Source of the DNA: Hyphomicrobiaceae bacterium
GTDB lineage: Bacteria > Pseudomonadota > Alphaproteobacteria > Rhizobiales > Hyphomicrobiaceae
Direction: 5' to 3'
DNA length: 64,000 bases
Assembly (NCBI GenBank): GCA_008933705.1
Contig: WBUN01000022.1
Span: 1 to 64,000 of the forward strand
Shown here: piece by piece, positions 35,092 to 45,802 of the stretch
Layout: every line of letters starts with the position of its first letter
How positions within the stretch are numbered: the stretch's first letter is position 1
The notes under the pieces: generated by a model
Told to the model about the DNA's origin: nothing
What the model saw: only the letters and a program-made list of their open reading frames with translations
Databases searched by the model: none
Made by a program: the position numbers and the translations under genes

Positions 35092-35894
35092 GCGAGCCGA
35101 TGCTCAGCGTCGACAAGCTCGAGGTCGTCTACCAGCGCGCGATCACGGCCCTGCAGGGCATTTCGCTCGGCGTAGCGCCGGGCCAGATCGTCGGCGTGCT
35201 CGGCACCAACGGGGCCGGCAAATCCACTCTGCTGCGCGCCATCTCGGGATTCCACGGCGTCGATGACGCACGCGTGACGGAGGGCACTATCCGCTTCGAG
35301 GGCAGGCGCATCGAGAATGGCGAGCCGCACCGCAATACCCGGGCCGGCATCGCGCTGGTGCCGGAGCGCGACAAGGTGTTTCCCAACCTGACGGTGGCTG
35401 AGAACCTCTCTGTGCCGGTGGCATCGAGCGGGTCCCGCGCCGACATGTCTCGGCGTCAGGCCCTCGTCTTCCACCATTTTCCGCGCCTGGGCGATCTGCG
35501 CGCCCGCACGGCAGGGCTGCTCTCCGGTGGCGAGCGGCAGATGCTGGCGATCGCGGGAGCGCTCATGTGCGGACCCAAGCTGCTGCTGGTGGATGAGCTC
35601 TCGCTCGGCTTGGCGCCGGTCATCGTCAGCGACATCATGCAGAAGCTTGTGCAGATCCGCCGCGAGCTCTCGCTCACCATGATTGTGGTGGAGCAGAGCG
35701 CGGCAGTCGCGCTCGCCGTGGTCGACTATGGCTACGTCTTGGAGAACGGCCGCGTGGTGCTCGATGGCGATGCGACTCGCCTGCGCGACCATCCCGACAT
35801 CAGGGAGTTCTATCTCGGTCAATCCAGCGCGGGGGGCCGCCGCAGTTACCGCACCGTCAAGCAATACCGTCGGAACCGGAGGTGGTATGGCTGA
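35088..35894 (+). CDS. livF: Liv-type ABC ATP-binding protein (LivF-like)
   Basis: A 268-residue ATPase. Walker A GTNGAGKST is at about 41-49, signature LLSGGERQ at about 145, and Walker B LLLVDELSLGL at about 165. In Walker B the usual catalytic Glu follows Asp as DE, so it looks active. An extra ~20-residue Arg/Tyr-rich tail (RRSYRTVKQYRRNRRWYG) is unusual for LivF. The start is ATG 35088, overlapping livM. Confidence 0.9.
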   Translation: MSEPMLSVDKLEVVYQRAITALQGISLGVAPGQIVGVLGTNGAGKSTLLRAISGFHGVDDARVTEGTIRFEGRRIENGEPHRNTRAGIALVPERDKVFPNLTVAENLSVPVASSGSRADMSRRQALVFHHFPRLGDLRARTAGLLSGGERQMLAIAGALMCGPKLLLVDELSLGLAPVIVSDIMQKLVQIRRELSLTMIVVEQSAAVALAVVDYGYVLENGRVVLDGDATRLRDHPDIREFYLGQSSAGGRRSYRTVKQYRRNRRWYG

Positions 35895-36645
35895 GCTGGA
35901 AGTCGAGCATCTCCGCCTCAGCTTCGGGGGACTGACGGTACTGGACGGCATCTCCTTCACCGTTGAACCCGCCGAACTGTTCGTGTTGATCGGTCCCAAC
36001 GGCGCCGGCAAGACCAGCGTCTTCAATTGCATCAGCGGCATCTACCCTGGCAAGGGCCGCATTCTCTTCAAGGGTCGTGATATCACGCGTTGGTCGCCGC
36101 GCGCGCGCGCAAAGCTCGGTATCGCGCGTACGTTCCAGCACAGCGAGCTGTTCCCGCACATGAACGTGCTCGACAATATTATGGTCGGCCGTCATGCACG
36201 CATCGACACGCGTCCCTGGGCCGAGGCGCTGTCCACACCCGGCGTGCGCCGGGCTGAAATCGCGCACCGGGCAGCCATCGAGCGCATCATCGAATTCGTC
36301 GAACTCGAGGGCGTGCGGTACGCGGATGCAGGCTCCCTTCCGTTTGGCACGCAGAAGATCGTCGGCCTGGCCCGGGCCCTGGCGCTCGAGCCGTCGCTGT
36401 TGCTGTTGGATGAGCCCTCCGCCGGCCTCTCGCGCGACGAGCGTGACGATCTGGCCCGCTTCATCCTGCGCATCAAGCATGAACTGAAGCTGCCGATGAT
36501 CTGGATCGAGCACGACATGCAGATGGTGGCGGATCTCGCCGACCGCATTCATGTGCTTGACTATGGCCGCACACTTGCGTCCGGAGACCCGCAGTCCGTC
36601 TTGAGCAATGAAGCAGTGATCAATGCTTATCTTGGCAAAGCCTGA
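35887..36645 (+). CDS. livG: Liv-type ABC ATP-binding protein (LivG-like)
   Basis: A 252-residue ATPase with Walker A GPNGAGKTS (about 37-45) and Walker B LLLLDEPSAGLS (about 170). The H-loop is in MIWIEHDMQMV. The helical signature is degenerate: SLPFGTQKI replaces LSGGxQ, a change known in some LivG proteins. The start at 35887 overlaps livF by 8 bp. This is the last gene of the tetR-led operon. Confidence 0.88.
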   Translation: MAELEVEHLRLSFGGLTVLDGISFTVEPAELFVLIGPNGAGKTSVFNCISGIYPGKGRILFKGRDITRWSPRARAKLGIARTFQHSELFPHMNVLDNIMVGRHARIDTRPWAEALSTPGVRRAEIAHRAAIERIIEFVELEGVRYADAGSLPFGTQKIVGLARALALEPSLLLLDEPSAGLSRDERDDLARFILRIKHELKLPMIWIEHDMQMVADLADRIHVLDYGRTLASGDPQSVLSNEAVINAYLGKA

Positions 36646-36839
36646 GGCCAGCGCAGCTCAAACAACGGCGCCGCCCCGAAAGCAGACGCCAAATCAACAA
36701 CCTGCACCCGGCCGATCTCCCCACCGCGCCCTTCACTATTGGCGCGTTGGCGACTTGGAGGGCGAGGCTTCTTCTCTCACTCGGTGCCGCAGGCGCAGCG
36801 CACCACCCCGGTTGTCAGAGCGCAAGCAGCTGGTTGCTG

Positions 36840-37249
36840 TTAGAAGAATTCGCTGAGGAACGCCACCGCCTCATCCGAGATGCCGACGATCTTGTTCGTT
36901 GCCTGACGATAGAACTTGAAATTGAGCTCTGTCGCGGGCTGGCCGTCACTCCAGTCGATGAAATGCTTAGCTCGCTCCGCCCCAACGGTCGCCTCGCGAG
37001 CGCGGTGCGTCTGATGGAGAGGGTCACACGCGGCGTTTGCCGAGCGATGCCGCGCTTCTTCGCGATCGCTTCGGCCGAAGTGACAACGCCGCGCGCGATG
37101 AGACCCTGCCCGCCCTCGTTTTCGCTGGCGAACACGAAAACCGTGTCGCCTTTGGCGATATGCTTACCGCCATACATCGTCTTTTGCGCGGTGAACGCGA
37201 ACGTCTTCGCCTGCGGATCGCAAACCTCGGCCTTGATCGCGAACGCCAT
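36840..37249 (-). pseudogene. Frameshifted conserved hypothetical gene
   Basis: From ATG 37249 (GGAG site upstream) the frame reads MAFAIKAEVCDPQAKTFAF and then GDTVFVFASENEGGQGLIARG, clearly protein-like. At about 36969 one base appears to be missing: the original frame turns to Ser/Arg-rich noise, while the next frame resumes with HFIDWSDGQPATELNFKFYR and KIVGISDEAVAFLSEFF, ending at TAA 36840. The intact product would have been about 136 residues. I do not know the family. A sequencing error is the alternative explanation. Confidence 0.65.
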
Positions 37250-37317
37250 GCTTCTCCTCTCACGCCGCAATGAGTGCCGTTGTCATCGCGGCGCCCACCA
37301 CCGACCTGCTTGCCGAT

Positions 37318-37704
37318 CTAATTGGTGCGCCGCTCGCCAACCAATTGCTGGCGAACCAACTCGCTCCGAAGAATGCGAAGCTGCGCCTGCAGGTAGCGAA
37401 CAAGAGTCTGATTGCCGAAGGCGAAGTGCGCCTGGCGCGCGCCCGTCACCATCCCTTCCATCTTGCTGATGAAGCTCTGAATGATGGCGCGGCCATCTTC
37501 CTCGCCCTCAGTCGAGGCGAGGTGGATGGCGAGCTCGCCGCGCAGTCGAAGAGCGTTTCCCGCTTGGCTCCCTGTGGCTCAGGTCGCCTCAAGAATGGTG
37601 ACAGCCCGTTCGCGCGTCAGCAGGACGCCGGACGAAATAGCCTTCGGGCGGGTCGCGACCCCACCGAGGGCTGCAAGAATTTGCCTTCGCGTCAAGCCGC
37701 GCAC
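37318..37704 (-). pseudogene. Short gene with Tat-like N-terminus interrupted by an in-frame TGA
   Basis: A GTG at 37704 with a perfectly spaced GGAGG begins VRGLTRRQILAALGGVA, a twin-arginine-like signal. The frame stops at TGA 37579-37581 after 41 codons. Without that codon the same frame continues with coding-like sequence (NALRLRGELAIHLASTEGEE, then ARQAHFAFGNQTLVRYLQAQ) to TAG 37318, 129 codons in all. It lies 68 bp upstream of another broken gene on the same strand. No family is recognised. 36646-36839 and 37705-37880 hold nothing recognisable. Confidence 0.5.
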
Positions 37705-37882
37705 GTGAGCCTCCTGTTCATTCGCTTTGATCGGCCATCGAGCAATCAAGCACCAATCTTCGGCAACACGATGACGATGGCCGCCCCCAAGCACTCAACC
37801 GCGCGCTCTGCGCGCCCTCACACACCCACGATCCGTAGCGGGCACCAGAGATGGAGCTGGAGCGCCCGGCGGCCCCCTCGGG

Positions 37883-37910
37883 TCGAATACTCGCATTCGA
37901 CATAATTCGA
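37883..37910. repeat. Triple ATTCGA motif upstream of bactofilin gene
   Basis: TCGAAT-ACTCGC-ATTCGA (37883-37900) is a 6-bp dyad with a 6-bp spacer, followed by a further ATTCGA at 37905-37910. It lies 58-85 bp before the bactofilin start. It could be a regulator-binding cluster; no regulator is adjacent. Confidence 0.35.
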
Positions 37911-37967
37911 CCACTTCGCAATGCTGGCGTTGTGCGGTCTCCAACTCGAATCCAACCGGGGGTTTTC

Positions 37968-38438
37968 ATGTTCACGCGTAGCTCTTCGGCCGAGCCAAAG
38001 ACGCTCGAGTCCCGCCCTGCCCATACCAATGGCTCGCAACACCGCGCCACGAGCAGGGACAGCGCCGAAAAGTCGGTGATCGGCAACGATCTCAAGATTA
38101 TCGGGCAGGGGCTGAAGATCATTGGTCGTGGCGTGCTGCAGGTCGACGGCGAGATCGAGGGCGACGTGCAGGCAGCAGAGGTCATTGTCGGAGAAAAGGG
38201 TCAGGTGACAGGTATGGTCGCTGGCCAACACGTGATCGTCCGCGGAAAGGTCTCCGGCGTCATTTGCGGCAAGACGGTCGCCCTGCAGGCCTCGTCGAAT
38301 GTTGGTGGCGACATCCATCACATGTCGCTGCTCATCGAGCAAGGCGCTATGTTCGACGGGCGCAGCCGCCGCGCCGCAAACGAGCAAGCCCTCAATGCGA
38401 TCGTGGATGGAAAGGCCGGCCAGCTGCCGGCCGCCTGA
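37968..38438 (+). CDS. Bactofilin family cytoskeletal protein
   Basis: A 156-residue protein with a central DUF583/bactofilin beta-helix (about 38-135): GNDLKIIGQGLKIIGRGVLQ, VDGEIEGDVQAAEVIVGEKG and the repeating six-residue Gly/Val pattern through NVGGDIHHMSLLIEQGAMFDG. Flanking tails are disordered. Bactofilins polymerise without nucleotide and position cell-wall or stalk machinery. The start is ATG 37968; an upstream extension contains no domain. It stands alone, with only a tiny basic protein downstream. Confidence 0.9.
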   Translation: MFTRSSSAEPKTLESRPAHTNGSQHRATSRDSAEKSVIGNDLKIIGQGLKIIGRGVLQVDGEIEGDVQAAEVIVGEKGQVTGMVAGQHVIVRGKVSGVICGKTVALQASSNVGGDIHHMSLLIEQGAMFDGRSRRAANEQALNAIVDGKAGQLPAA

Positions 38439-38518
38439 CCAGAACCTTCCCAACCACTGAGGTGACCGCACGGTGTCTTCGCCGGACGGTCGCCTTCCCC
38501 ACATCGAGGGAGACGCAC

Positions 38519-38638
38519 ATGCCCAAGATGACCGACTCACGCCGCAAGAGGATCCAGGCACGGCAACGTCACGCACGCGCCGCGCTGCGTCGGGAGAAGA
38601 AGGCGGCGCGACGCGGGCAAAGGAGCGCGAAGCCGTAG
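38519..38638 (+). CDS. Small highly basic protein (39 aa)
   Basis: A 39-residue product, MPKMTDSRRKRIQARQRHAR followed by more Arg/Lys/Ala, with 19 Arg or Lys residues and one likely helix. A GAGGGAG site lies 8 bp before ATG 38519. It could bind nucleic acid. No named family is recognised. It follows the bactofilin gene by 80 bp on the same strand. Confidence 0.55.
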   Translation: MPKMTDSRRKRIQARQRHARAALRREKKAARRGQRSAKP

Positions 38639-38792
38639 GGTCGCAGCAGGCTGATCCTTGACCCCGCTATGTGACGCGGACGAAATCGCCTTGTGCACAG
38701 ACGTTGGCGGCTGTGCAGCCGTCGAGCCTCCGGCAAGATCTGCATCAATTTCTCCTTCGCCACCGGCAGCCGGCCGCATGCCGGAGGAGACA

Positions 38793-40187
38793 TCAAAGAA
38801 TCTCGTCGCGCAGATGATACCAGTGGTAGAGCACCCGCTGGCCCAAGCGCCTGAACGGGGCAAGGGGGTGGCCGGGCAGGGGCGAGGAGAAGATCGGCAG
38901 CTCGTGTCGGTCCGCCTTGCCCGCAATCTTCTCGGCCATGCGACGGCCGGCCTGCGCAGCATACATGACGCCGTTTCCGCCGTAGCCGAGGGCGTAGAAG
39001 ACGCGCTCCCTGGCGTCGGGCTGGGCGATGCGCGGCATCATGTCATGGCTGACGTCGACCCAGCCCCACCAGGAGTAATCGATATCGATCCCCTGAAGCG
39101 GGGGGAACTTGCAGTGCAGCCGATCGATCAGGAGCTGCAGATGGCGCGGGTTGTCGGCGTCAGCTCCCGTGATCGCGCTGCGGCTGCCGATCTGCACGCG
39201 GTCGTCGGGGAGCTTGCGATAGTAGAAGCGCAGCGTGCGCGTGTCGGTGATGACCTCGTTGGTGAGAAAGTTGCACGCAGCCTTCTCGCCGCTGGTCAGC
39301 GGCCGTGTGACGATGGAGTTGGACAGGATGGGAAAATAGCGGTTTCTGAGGCTCGCATGCAGGGTCTGGCCGCTGTAGCCGCCCGTCGCGATCGCTACGG
39401 CACGGGCACGGACGATGCCGCCCGGCGTGCGCAGGAAGTGGGTGCCGTTGCGGGTTTCCCAGCCCACGATCGGGCTCGCCGGATGCACCGTGGCGCCGAG
39501 GCGTCGCGCCTTGCTGAGATAGCCGTAGGCGAGCTTGACGGCATGGACGCCGGTCCCGTGCGGCTCGTGGATGGCGCCGGCCGCGTCGCGGTCGTCGACG
39601 TAGTTGCGGCGCACCGCTTCGCGATCGAGCAGCTCGACCTTGTAGTTGAAGACGTCCCGCAGAACGGCGGCCTCCGCCTCGAGCCTCTTCATCGCCTTCG
39701 GCCTGTGCGCAACATAGAGGTGTCCACCCGGTTGCGGCTCGCAGTCGATGTCGCGGATGAGGCCCTCGAACGTGGCAAACGCCTCGCAGACCTCGTCGTG
39801 CATCGCTCGCGCTATGTCTACGCCCCAGCGCTCGATCCACTGCGATCGCGTGAGGCGTCCGAACGCAATCTGCGCCTGCCCGCCGTTGCGGCTGCTGCAG
39901 CCCCAGCTCACGCGGTTGGCTTCGAGCACGGTGGCGCTGATGCCGTGCTCCTGCGCCAGGAAGATCGCGCAGGCGAGGCCCGTGTAGCCGGAGCCGATGA
40001 CGGCGACGTCGACATCCATGTCCCTCATGATCGGGCCGTCGTCGGCCGGCGGCGGACCTGCAGTGGCGACCCAGTAGGTGGGGGCGTAGTCCTGGTTGTG
40101 GCCCGGTCCTGGCGTCACCAGCGGGTCGTGGGTCGTGTCGTAGGGCTTGGGCTGCAACGCCGGCGTGCTCATCATTTTCGTCACCAT
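38793..40187 (-). CDS. FAD-dependent amine/amino-acid oxidoreductase (DAO superfamily, PuuB/OrdL-like)
   Basis: A 464-residue DAO-type flavoprotein. The dinucleotide motif AVIGSGYTGLACAIFLA begins at about residue 60, followed by VLEANRVSWGCSSRNGGQAQ, the SSRNGGQ stretch typical of gamma-glutamylputrescine oxidase and related enzymes. FYALGYGGNGVMYAAQAGR near the C-terminus is the FAD-closing motif. It sits 77 bp after a peptide-type ABC operon and ends that transcription unit, so it probably oxidises an imported amine or N-substituted amino acid. Confidence 0.88.
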   Translation of the reverse strand: MVTKMMSTPALQPKPYDTTHDPLVTPGPGHNQDYAPTYWVATAGPPPADDGPIMRDMDVDVAVIGSGYTGLACAIFLAQEHGISATVLEANRVSWGCSSRNGGQAQIAFGRLTRSQWIERWGVDIARAMHDEVCEAFATFEGLIRDIDCEPQPGGHLYVAHRPKAMKRLEAEAAVLRDVFNYKVELLDREAVRRNYVDDRDAAGAIHEPHGTGVHAVKLAYGYLSKARRLGATVHPASPIVGWETRNGTHFLRTPGGIVRARAVAIATGGYSGQTLHASLRNRYFPILSNSIVTRPLTSGEKAACNFLTNEVITDTRTLRFYYRKLPDDRVQIGSRSAITGADADNPRHLQLLIDRLHCKFPPLQGIDIDYSWWGWVDVSHDMMPRIAQPDARERVFYALGYGGNGVMYAAQAGRRMAEKIAGKADRHELPIFSSPLPGHPLAPFRRLGQRVLYHWYHLRDEIL

Positions 40188-40264
40188 CTCGCGATTTCCG
40201 GCCGCGCAGTCCTGAAGCTCACCTCACCTCGGGCAGCAGGAATGGAGCGGCACGGCAGGGGGCT

Positions 40265-41289
40265 CTAGGTCTCCGAATGGGCCGCGGCAGAAGGCGGCGC
40301 TTGCAGAGGTGCGCGATCTGCACACACGAGATGGCAACGAACCCACCGCCCCGCGGAGGCCTCCCGCAGCTCCGGCATCCTCGCGCGGCATCGCGCCTCG
40401 GCAACGGGGCACCTCGGCGCAAACCGACAGCCTGGCGGCGGATCGATCGGACTCGGCGGATCACCCGTCAGCCTGATGCGCCGGGCAGCCCTCCGCCGGC
40501 CGCCCCGCACCGTCGGGACCGCGGACAGGAGAGCGACGCTGTAGGGATGAAGCGCGCGCGCGAAGAAGGCCTTGCGTGGCGCGCGTTCGACGATCTGGCC
40601 GAGATACATTACGGCCACCTCGTCGGCCATGTGCCTGACGACGGCCATGTCGTGCGAGATGAAAAGGAGACCGATGCCGCGCTCGCGCTGGAGGCGGCGC
40701 AGCAGGTTGAGGATCTGGGCACGAATGGCGACATCAAGGGCGGACACGGGCTCGTCGCAAATCAGCAGCTCGGGCTCGGGTGCCAGGGCGCGGGCGATGT
40801 TGATCCTCTGGCGCTGACCGCCGGAGAACTGGTGCGGGAAGAGGCTGCGCTGCTCGGGCCGCAAGCCGACCGCCTCGAAGAGCTCCACCACCCGCGCCTC
40901 GCGCTGGGATGGTGCGCCGATGTCCATGACATCGAGCGGCGCGCGCACGATCGCGCCGGCGCGCACGCGCGGGTTCAGGGAGGAGTAGGGATCCTGGAAG
41001 ACATACTGCAGCCGGCGACGCATGCAGCGCAGCTCTTCCCCCTGCAGCCGGGCGATGTCGATATCCTCGATCCGGACATGGCCGTAGGTGATCGGCACCA
41101 GCCGGAGGATCGCGCGGGCCACGGTGGTCTTGCCCGAGCCTGACTCGCCGACAATCCCGAGCACCGTGCCGCGCGACAACGCGAAGGAGACGCCGTCGAC
41201 AGCGCGCACCAGCTCGCGTGGCTTCAGCGGGTTGAGCCGCCGGCGCGCGAAATGCACCGAGAGATCGCTGACCGTGAGGAGCGTCTGGC

Positions 41290-41293
<4 letters not shown>
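40265..41293 (-). CDS. dppF: Dpp/Opp-type ABC ATP-binding protein (second ATPase)
   Basis: A 342-residue ATPase with Walker A GESGSGKTT (about 50), signature FSGGQRQR (about 157) and Walker B LLICDEPVSALD (about 175). The C-terminal oligopeptide domain GCRFAPRCPVAEARCRARMP has four Cys typical of an iron-sulfur-binding OppF tail. ATG 41293 overlaps the previous ATPase stop by 4 bp. Confidence 0.92.
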
Positions 41294-42290
<997 letters not shown>

Positions 42291-42291
<1 letters not shown>

Positions 42292-43160
42292 CAGCGCCGC
42301 TCCCGCAGCTTCGGATTGAGCGCATCGTTGAGGCCATCGCCGATCAGGCTGATGGCAAGAACGCTGAGAAAGATCATAAGGCCGGGAAACGTGACGCCCC
42401 ACCAGCAGGAGAGCATGTAGGAGCGACCGGAGCCGATCATGAGCCCCCAGCTCATGCGGTTGGGGTCGCCGAGCCCCAGGAAGGACAGGCTGGCCTCGAA
42501 CAGAATCGCGGTGCCGATGGCCAGCGTCGCCGAGACGATCAGCGGCGGAAGCGCGTTGGGGAGGATCACCTTCCAGATGATGCGATTGCGGCCGGCGCCG
42601 ATAACGTGCTCGGCGGCGACGAAATCGAGCTGCTTGATCTTGAGGAACTCCGCCCGCGTGAGCCGCGCCGTTGCCGTCCAGCTCACGGCGCCGATCGAGA
42701 GTGCAACCGTCGGCAGCGACGGCGAAAGCAGCGTGACGAGAACCATGGCGAACAGCAGGGCCGGCAGCACCTGGAAGAACTCCGTCACGCGCATCAGCAT
42801 CTCGTCGATGGTGCCGCCGAAGTAGCCGGCCAATGCGCCGATGGCGATGCCGATCAGGATTGATATCAGCGCGGCCGTCGCTCCGACCGCCAGCGTCGCG
42901 CGCCCCCCGTAGACGAGGCCGATGAGCACGTCGCGGCCCTGCTGGTCGGTGCCGAGCAAGGCGTCTCCAGTCCACGGCGGCGTCAGCGGCGCGGCGGTGA
43001 TGTCGAAGGGGTCGACGTTCAGGACGAAGGGACCGGCCAGTGCAACCGCCAGGATCGCCGCCAGCAGCAGCAGGCCGCCGACAGCGGCCGGGCTACGCAT
43101 GAAGACGCGTGCGGCCTCGCGCGTGGGATGCTCGCTGCGGACGGTCGCCTCGGCGCTCAT
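42291..43160 (-). CDS. dppC: Dpp/Opp-type ABC permease DppC
   Basis: A 289-residue permease with an N-terminal cytoplasmic segment, six helices and the inner-membrane coupling loop VAAEHVIGAGRNRIIWKVIL (EAA motif). The NVDPFDITAAPLTPPWTGDA and LLGTDQQGRDV stretches are DppC hallmarks. ATG 43160 was chosen because it overlaps the DppB stop by 4 bp. Confidence 0.92.
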
Positions 43161-44131
43161 GATGTCTTGATCCTGGGGTCGATGAGCCGGTAGCACAGGT
43201 CAGTGATCTGGTTGGCGACGATCACCAGGAGGGAGGAGAAGAACAGAAGACCGAGCAATGTGGGGTAGTCGCGCCGCAGCACCGAGTCGAAGGCGAGGCG
43301 CCCGAGGCCCGGCCAGTTGAAGACCGTCTCGACGACGATGGCTCCCGCCAGCATGTTGCCGAACTGCAGGCCGACGATCGTCACCACCGGGAGCACGGCG
43401 TTGCGGAAGGCGTGCTTGAACAGAACGGTGCGCTCGGACAGACCCTTCGCGCGCGCGGTACGGACGTAGTCGGAGCCGAGCACATCGAGCATGCTCGCGC
43501 GCGTGAGGCGGCTGTATTGCGCGAGATAGACGATGGCAAGCGACAGCGCAGGCAGGACGAGATGGCGCGCGACGTCAACCGCATCGACGAGCCAGCTGCC
43601 GCTCACCGCTGCCGATCGTATGCCCGAGACGGGCAGGATCGGGAAAACGGAAGCGAACAGAATGACAAGCAGCATGCCCGTCCAGAAAACCGGTGCCGAG
43701 TAACCGACCACCGAGACGAGGGTAATGAGCTGCGAGACGGGCCCGTTGGGCTTGCGGGACGCGAGGACGCCGAGCGTCGTGCCGGCCAGGACGGAGACAG
43801 CAAGCGCCGCAACCAGGAGCAGCAGCGTGGCCGGGAGACGCTCGAGGATGAGCGAGGTGACGGGTAGATTGAAGAAGTAGGAATAGCCGAGGTTGCCGTG
43901 CGCGACCCTGCTGACATAGATGCCGAGCTGGGTCAGCATGGGCTGATCGAGGCCGTATTCGCGCTGCAGGTCGGCGCGGATCTGCTCGGTCATGCCCCCC
44001 ATCTGGCCTGCCAGCACCTCGACGGCGTCGCCGGGCGCAAGCCGGATCAGGAAGAAATTCAGCACCAGCACCGCGAGCACGAGCACCGCGGCATAAGAGA
44101 GCCTGCGCGCGAGAAATGCCAACAGCGACAT
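43157..44131 (-). CDS. dppB: Dpp/Opp-type ABC permease DppB
   Basis: A 324-residue permease with six helices. The N-terminal FLIRLAPGDAVEVLAGQMGG, the QPMLTQLGIYVSRVAHGNLG stretch and the EAA loop YVRTARAKGLSERTVLFKHA are typical. A strong AAGGAGACC site precedes ATG 44131. It is separated from the binding-protein gene by 96 bp without other features. Confidence 0.92.
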   Translation of the reverse strand: MSLLAFLARRLSYAAVLVLAVLVLNFFLIRLAPGDAVEVLAGQMGGMTEQIRADLQREYGLDQPMLTQLGIYVSRVAHGNLGYSYFFNLPVTSLILERLPATLLLLVAALAVSVLAGTTLGVLASRKPNGPVSQLITLVSVVGYSAPVFWTGMLLVILFASVFPILPVSGIRSAAVSGSWLVDAVDVARHLVLPALSLAIVYLAQYSRLTRASMLDVLGSDYVRTARAKGLSERTVLFKHAFRNAVLPVVTIVGLQFGNMLAGAIVVETVFNWPGLGRLAFDSVLRRDYPTLLGLLFFSSLLVIVANQITDLCYRLIDPRIKTS

Positions 44132-44227
44132 GGTCTCCTTCTGGTCGACGTCGATGATGCCAGCGCGGCAGGTGCGGGATGCGGACCGGGAGCAGACCGC
44201 CTCCCGGCCCGGGACGCGCCCCTTGCG

Positions 44228-45802
44228 CTAGTCGGCGAGCGCAACGTCGAGCATGGGCGATGCCGTTCCCCAGATGGTGACCGGCACGTTGCGCACCCGC
44301 CTGCTGTAGATCGTGTGATAGGGCAGCTCCGTGACCCAGGACAGCGGCACATCCGCCGTTACGACCTTCTGGAACTCCGCATAGAGCACCTTGCGCTTGT
44401 CCGCGTCCGGCTCGCGCTCTGCCGCGGCAAGCAGCTCGTCCACCCTGGGATTGACGTACTGCGCGTTGTTGGTGAAGACCAGCGGCCGAATGTTGGTCGA
44501 AAGATAGGTGCGGTGCACGCCGATGACGGGATCGCCCCAGGCAAATGCCGCATCCATGCTGATGTCGAAATCCTTCTGCGCCATGCGCTTTGCCCAGCTT
44601 GCGAAGTCTGCGGGCGCGCGCACCTCGACCTCGATGCCGATCTTCTTCAGCGCCGGCTTCATGTACTCGGCGATGCGCTTCTGTCCGTCCTCGTCGCCGG
44701 GATAGTAGTCGCAGGTGATTTTGAGCCGCACGCCGTCGGCGCCTTTTGTCAGGCCCGCCGCGTCGAGCAGCGCCTCGGCCTTCTTGAGGTCGAACTTGTA
44801 GCGTGTCACATCGGGCGAATACTGCGGGAAGCTGCTGTGGATTGGGCCGGTCGCCACCTTGGACAATCCCTTGTGCAGCGCCTTGGCGATGAACTCCCGA
44901 TCGATGGCGTGGGTGATGGCCTGGCGGACGCGGATGTCGTCGAACGGCTTCTTCTTGTTGTTGAACAGCAGCCAGTTGATGCCGCCGATGGCCTGATAAC
45001 CGCCGCTCGTGATGGCGAGCTGCGGATTGCTCTTGGCACGCTCGATCTCCAGCACGCGGTTGAAGAACGGCTGCATGTGGAGACGGCCGGCCTCCAGCTC
45101 CAGAAGCGATGTCTGCGAGTCGGGGTAGGTCTTGATGATGATGCGGTCGAGGAGCGGCCTGCCCTTGATGAAGAACTTGTCGAAGCGCTCGAGCACGAGC
45201 TGGTCGCCGGGCTTGAACTCCGCCAGCTTGAACGGGCCGGAGCCGACCACGTCCTTGGTATTGCTGGGATGCGTCTTGATCGGCCTGCCGTCGCCGTAGA
45301 CGTGCTTGGGCAGGATGGGCATGAGCGGCGGGCCCATGGCATAGAGGATCGCCGGATGCGGATGCTTCAGCCGGATCACGGCCGTGTGGGGGTCGGGTGT
45401 GTCGACCGTGTCCACCGGCTTCAGCATGGTATTGAAGGGGTGGTTGTCGCGGATGGTGATGATCGAGAACGCGACATCCTCCGAGGTGATGGGCTTGCCG
45501 TCGTGGAAGACGGCATCCTTTCTCAGATGCAGCGTGACCGAGAGGTTGTCCTTGGCGACCTCCCACCTCTCCGCCAGATAGGGCTCGGGGTTCCACTTGT
45601 CGTCGTGCATCAGCGGGCTGGCGAAGATCTGGGCGCCCGGTACCATGACACCGGTGCCGGAAGCGACCGCGTTGTTGAAGGTGGAGGTGGCCACGGACTG
45701 GCCCATCACCAGGGTGCCGCCGCGCTTTGCGTCCTTGGCTGCGGCGCCCGTCATTGCGCATGACGCCGCCGCCAGAGCCGATACGATGAGCCATCGTTTC
45801 AT
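44228..45802 (-). CDS. dppA: Peptide/nickel-type ABC substrate-binding protein (family 5)
   Basis: A 524-residue SBP_bac_5 periplasmic protein. A Sec signal (LIVSALAAASCAMTGAAA) precedes KRGGTLVMGQSVATSTFNNA. The family motifs LHLRKDAVFHDGKPITSEDV, VVGSGPFKL and DDIRVRQAITHAIDREFI are present. The start overlaps the CobW-type gene by 4 bp and has a GGAGA site. The ligand is more likely a small amide, amine or peptide than nickel, judging by the amidohydrolase and amine oxidase in the same unit. Confidence 0.92.
   Translation of the reverse strand: MKRWLIVSALAAASCAMTGAAAKDAKRGGTLVMGQSVATSTFNNAVASGTGVMVPGAQIFASPLMHDDKWNPEPYLAERWEVAKDNLSVTLHLRKDAVFHDGKPITSEDVAFSIITIRDNHPFNTMLKPVDTVDTPDPHTAVIRLKHPHPAILYAMGPPLMPILPKHVYGDGRPIKTHPSNTKDVVGSGPFKLAEFKPGDQLVLERFDKFFIKGRPLLDRIIIKTYPDSQTSLLELEAGRLHMQPFFNRVLEIERAKSNPQLAITSGGYQAIGGINWLLFNNKKKPFDDIRVRQAITHAIDREFIAKALHKGLSKVATGPIHSSFPQYSPDVTRYKFDLKKAEALLDAAGLTKGADGVRLKITCDYYPGDEDGQKRIAEYMKPALKKIGIEVEVRAPADFASWAKRMAQKDFDISMDAAFAWGDPVIGVHRTYLSTNIRPLVFTNNAQYVNPRVDELLAAAEREPDADKRKVLYAEFQKVVTADVPLSWVTELPYHTIYSRRVRNVPVTIWGTASPMLDVALAD

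Noticed and set aside
43575-45794. A 739-codon minus-strand frame across the binding protein and DppB
   Set aside because: It is a shifted frame over two genes with clear signal peptide, family motifs and ribosome sites; the product is Arg/Gly/Pro-rich noise.
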